Source of the DNA: Roseomonas sp.
Lineage (GTDB): Bacteria; Pseudomonadota; Alphaproteobacteria; Acetobacterales; Acetobacteraceae
Direction: 5' to 3'
DNA: 64,000 bases
Assembly (NCBI GenBank): GCA_020249865.1
Contig: JADCEV010000012.1
Location: 42,239 to 106,238, forward strand
Part shown: piece by piece, positions 62,613-64,000 of the stretch
Layout: every line of letters starts with the position of its first letter
Numbering within the stretch: the first letter of the stretch is position 1
Translations under genes and position numbers: made by a program
The notes under the pieces: model-generated
What the model saw: the letters and a program-made list of their open reading frames with translations, nothing else
What the model was told of the DNA's origin: nothing
The model's database searches: none

Positions 62613-63389
62613 ATGACACAACGCGATGATTTGAACCGCACCGGCGCAGCCCTGCGCGCCGAGATTTTTGGCGCGGGTGAAGCGGCGCTCGCCAATGGCG
62701 CCCTTGGCTTTGGCGATCTGATGGCCGAACTTGTCTATGGCAGTATCTGGAACCGCCCAGGGCTTTCGCGCCAGGACCGCATGGCGGTGACGCTGGCGGT
62801 GCTTTGTTCCCTGCAAAACCAGGCGCAGCTTCGCCGCCATGTCGCCGCTGCGCTCAAGCTTGGCCTGACGCCGCGCGCCATTGTCGAGATTCTGATCCAG
62901 ATCGGCATTTATCGCGGCTTCGCGGCATCAGAAACTGCACTGGAAACCGCACTCACCGTCTTTGCGGAGCACGGCATCACGCTTGAACCCGAAGCGCCGC
63001 GCCATGATGCGCTGGAAGCGCTGATGGAACGCGGGCGGGATTTACAAGGCGCACTGCATGCCGAACGCCGGCATGAAGGCCATGCTTCGCCGGATAACCC
63101 CGCCACAGGCAGCATTTATCCGCTGGTGGTGCAGTATTGCTATGGCGAGATCTGGGACCGCCCAGGGCTTGATCGGCGGCTCCGCGCGCTTTGCGCCGTG
63201 GCGTCCTTCGCGGCCTTGGATCATGATATTTTGCTGCGCAAATTCATCCTCTCCGCGCTCAATATCGGTGCCAGTCGGAATGACATTATTGAAGCGCTGA
63301 TCCAAGGCGGGCCTTACAATGGCTTTGCTTTCATGCTGAAGGCGCTGAATATCGCGCAGGAAGCCTTTGCTTCGTTGGATAGGGCTTGA
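62613..63389 (+). CDS. Protein with two carboxymuconolactone-decarboxylase-like domains
   Basis: A 258-residue protein made of two CMD (AhpD-fold) repeats, about residues 25-118 (GDLMAELVYGSIWNRPGLSR) and 150-250 (YPLVVQYCYGEIWDRPGLDR). The two start with almost the same pattern, showing internal duplication. Neither has the CxxC pair of AhpD, so peroxidase activity is unlikely. True 4-carboxymuconolactone decarboxylase (PcaC) has one such domain. The start is ATG 62613. Function unknown; a lactone or CoA-ester decarboxylase is a guess. Confidence 0.88.
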   Translation: MTQRDDLNRTGAALRAEIFGAGEAALANGALGFGDLMAELVYGSIWNRPGLSRQDRMAVTLAVLCSLQNQAQLRRHVAAALKLGLTPRAIVEILIQIGIYRGFAASETALETALTVFAEHGITLEPEAPRHDALEALMERGRDLQGALHAERRHEGHASPDNPATGSIYPLVVQYCYGEIWDRPGLDRRLRALCAVASFAALDHDILLRKFILSALNIGASRNDIIEALIQGGPYNGFAFMLKALNIAQEAFASLDRA

Positions 63390-63397
63390 ACACAAGC

Positions 63398-64000
63398 ATG
63401 CTGAAGGCCCGGCTTTATCTGGCATTGCTGCTGACCGTGCTGCTCTCGGCCTGCGCGGTCGCGCCGCCAGCGCCCAAGGAACCACCGCTTTCCTACCCGC
63501 CACTGGCGCGGGAGAGAATGCTCCGCATCGCCATCGCGGAATGGGAAGAATGGGGGCGGCAAGTGTCAGACCGGCGGCCAGGGCCGGCGCAGGAATCGGA
63601 CCCCACCGGCTTTCCGCGCCTGCAAGCCTATTGGCAGGCGGTGCCGGAAGGCCGCGGCATCATCACGCGCAATCGCGCGCTTTTCCGCGCGGGCTATGAA
63701 GGGCAATGGCAGCAGGATGCCTGGTCCGCCGCCTTCATTTCCTTTGTCATGCGCAGCGCCGGGATTGATGCGCGTGAATTCCCGCCCTCTGCCGCGCATG
63801 GCACCAGCATTGATGGCATGATCGCCGATGCCCGGGAATTTCCGCGCGAGGCGCCCTTCATTCCACATCGCGTACAGGACCGCGTTGCCGCACCGGGGGA
63901 TTTGCTCTGCGCCGATCGGTCACGCGCGCCGCTGGCCCATTGGCAGGACCGTGCCGGGGATCAGGGGCGGTTCCGGCCGATGCATCGCGATATTGTCATC
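63398..64000 (+). CDS. DUF2272 lipoprotein (N-terminal part)
   Basis: The reading frame runs from ATG 63398 through the end of the window, giving 201 residues. A lipoprotein signal peptide ends in LLSAC (lipidated Cys at residue 19), followed by a Pro-rich linker. The body matches DUF2272: MLRIAIAEWEEWGRQ, AWSAAFISFVMRSAGI and a PGDLLCADRS block with a Cys, which resembles an amidase-type (CHAP/NlpC-like) core. A cell-wall hydrolase role is plausible but unproven. The C-terminus lies outside the window. Confidence 0.85.
   Translation, partial: MLKARLYLALLLTVLLSACAVAPPAPKEPPLSYPPLARERMLRIAIAEWEEWGRQVSDRRPGPAQESDPTGFPRLQAYWQAVPEGRGIITRNRALFRAGYEGQWQQDAWSAAFISFVMRSAGIDAREFPPSAAHGTSIDGMIADAREFPREAPFIPHRVQDRVAAPGDLLCADRSRAPLAHWQDRAGDQGRFRPMHRDIVI

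Noticed and set aside
1..64000. Mobile elements, CRISPR arrays, tRNA or rRNA genes
   Set aside because: I saw no transposase or integrase frames, no spaced direct repeats and no cloverleaf-like or rRNA-like segments in the intergenic regions.

Overview
The window is a GC-rich bacterial chromosome segment with densely packed genes, many overlapping by four bases (ATGA). Several families point to Alphaproteobacteria: HisZ beside purA, a ChvG-type stimulus-sensing histidine kinase, the MidA/NDUFAF7-like methyltransferase next to pgeF, and a ferrochelatase with a cysteine-rich tail. Four orphan TctC/Bug-type periplasmic receptors and abundant family III CoA-transferases and amidohydrolases fit a metabolically versatile Acetobacteraceae (Roseomonas-like) organism. 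That placement is inference. I see no rRNA, tRNA, IS element, prophage or CRISPR array. The region reads as stable chromosome with metabolic islands.

Layout. 1-4.4 kb: end of a peptide-type ABC binding protein, NADP-malic enzyme maeB and a TctC receptor. 4.4-13.9 kb: a plus-strand run of MidA-like methyltransferase, pgeF, PrpF-like isomerase, LigI-like amidohydrolase, two family III CoA-transferases, a VOC protein, an HI0933-type flavoprotein apparently lacking an ATG/GTG/TTG start, and a hydantoinase. It closes at a perfect 12-bp bidirectional terminator. 13.9-20 kb: a DHCW-type cupin and YqgE (minus), hisF-hisE (plus; HisE has a lysine-rich tail), then bcp and glnE (minus). 19.8-33.3 kb: an AsmA/YhdP-like protein, serC-serA, purB, two tandem TerC proteins, and hisZ-purA-uup.

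33.3-38.4 kb: a JmjC/cupin oxygenase, the only gene-poor gap (about 510 bp, AT-rich), an M17 aminopeptidase, a MarR regulator, a YdcF protein and a glycine-zipper lipoprotein. 38.5-43.5 kb: a second hydantoinase, a 94-residue unknown protein and a CobW-type metallochaperone, translationally coupled, facing an orphan molybdopterin dehydrogenase large subunit. 43.6-48.4 kb: two TctC receptors, then an arsenate-efflux module (ArsJ-associated GAPDH, ArsJ, flavodoxin-like protein). 48.5-53.5 kb: a coupled DSD1-family PLP enzyme, M81 (MlrC) metallopeptidase and threonine-synthase-like enzyme, behind a perfect 10-bp inverted repeat, divergent from an M20 deacylase.

53.5-64 kb: a tandem universal stress protein, opgH/mdoH without opgG, a TctC receptor, an orphan ChvG-like kinase, a DUF805 protein, hemH and a HAD phosphatase, lolA and secB, a double carboxymuconolactone-decarboxylase-domain protein, and the start of a DUF2272 lipoprotein. 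The main leads are the catabolic cluster at 6.3-11.2 kb, the hydantoinase/metallochaperone operon, the DSD1-M81-PLP operon with its operator-like repeat, the ArsJ module, the apparent CTG start, and the HisE tail.
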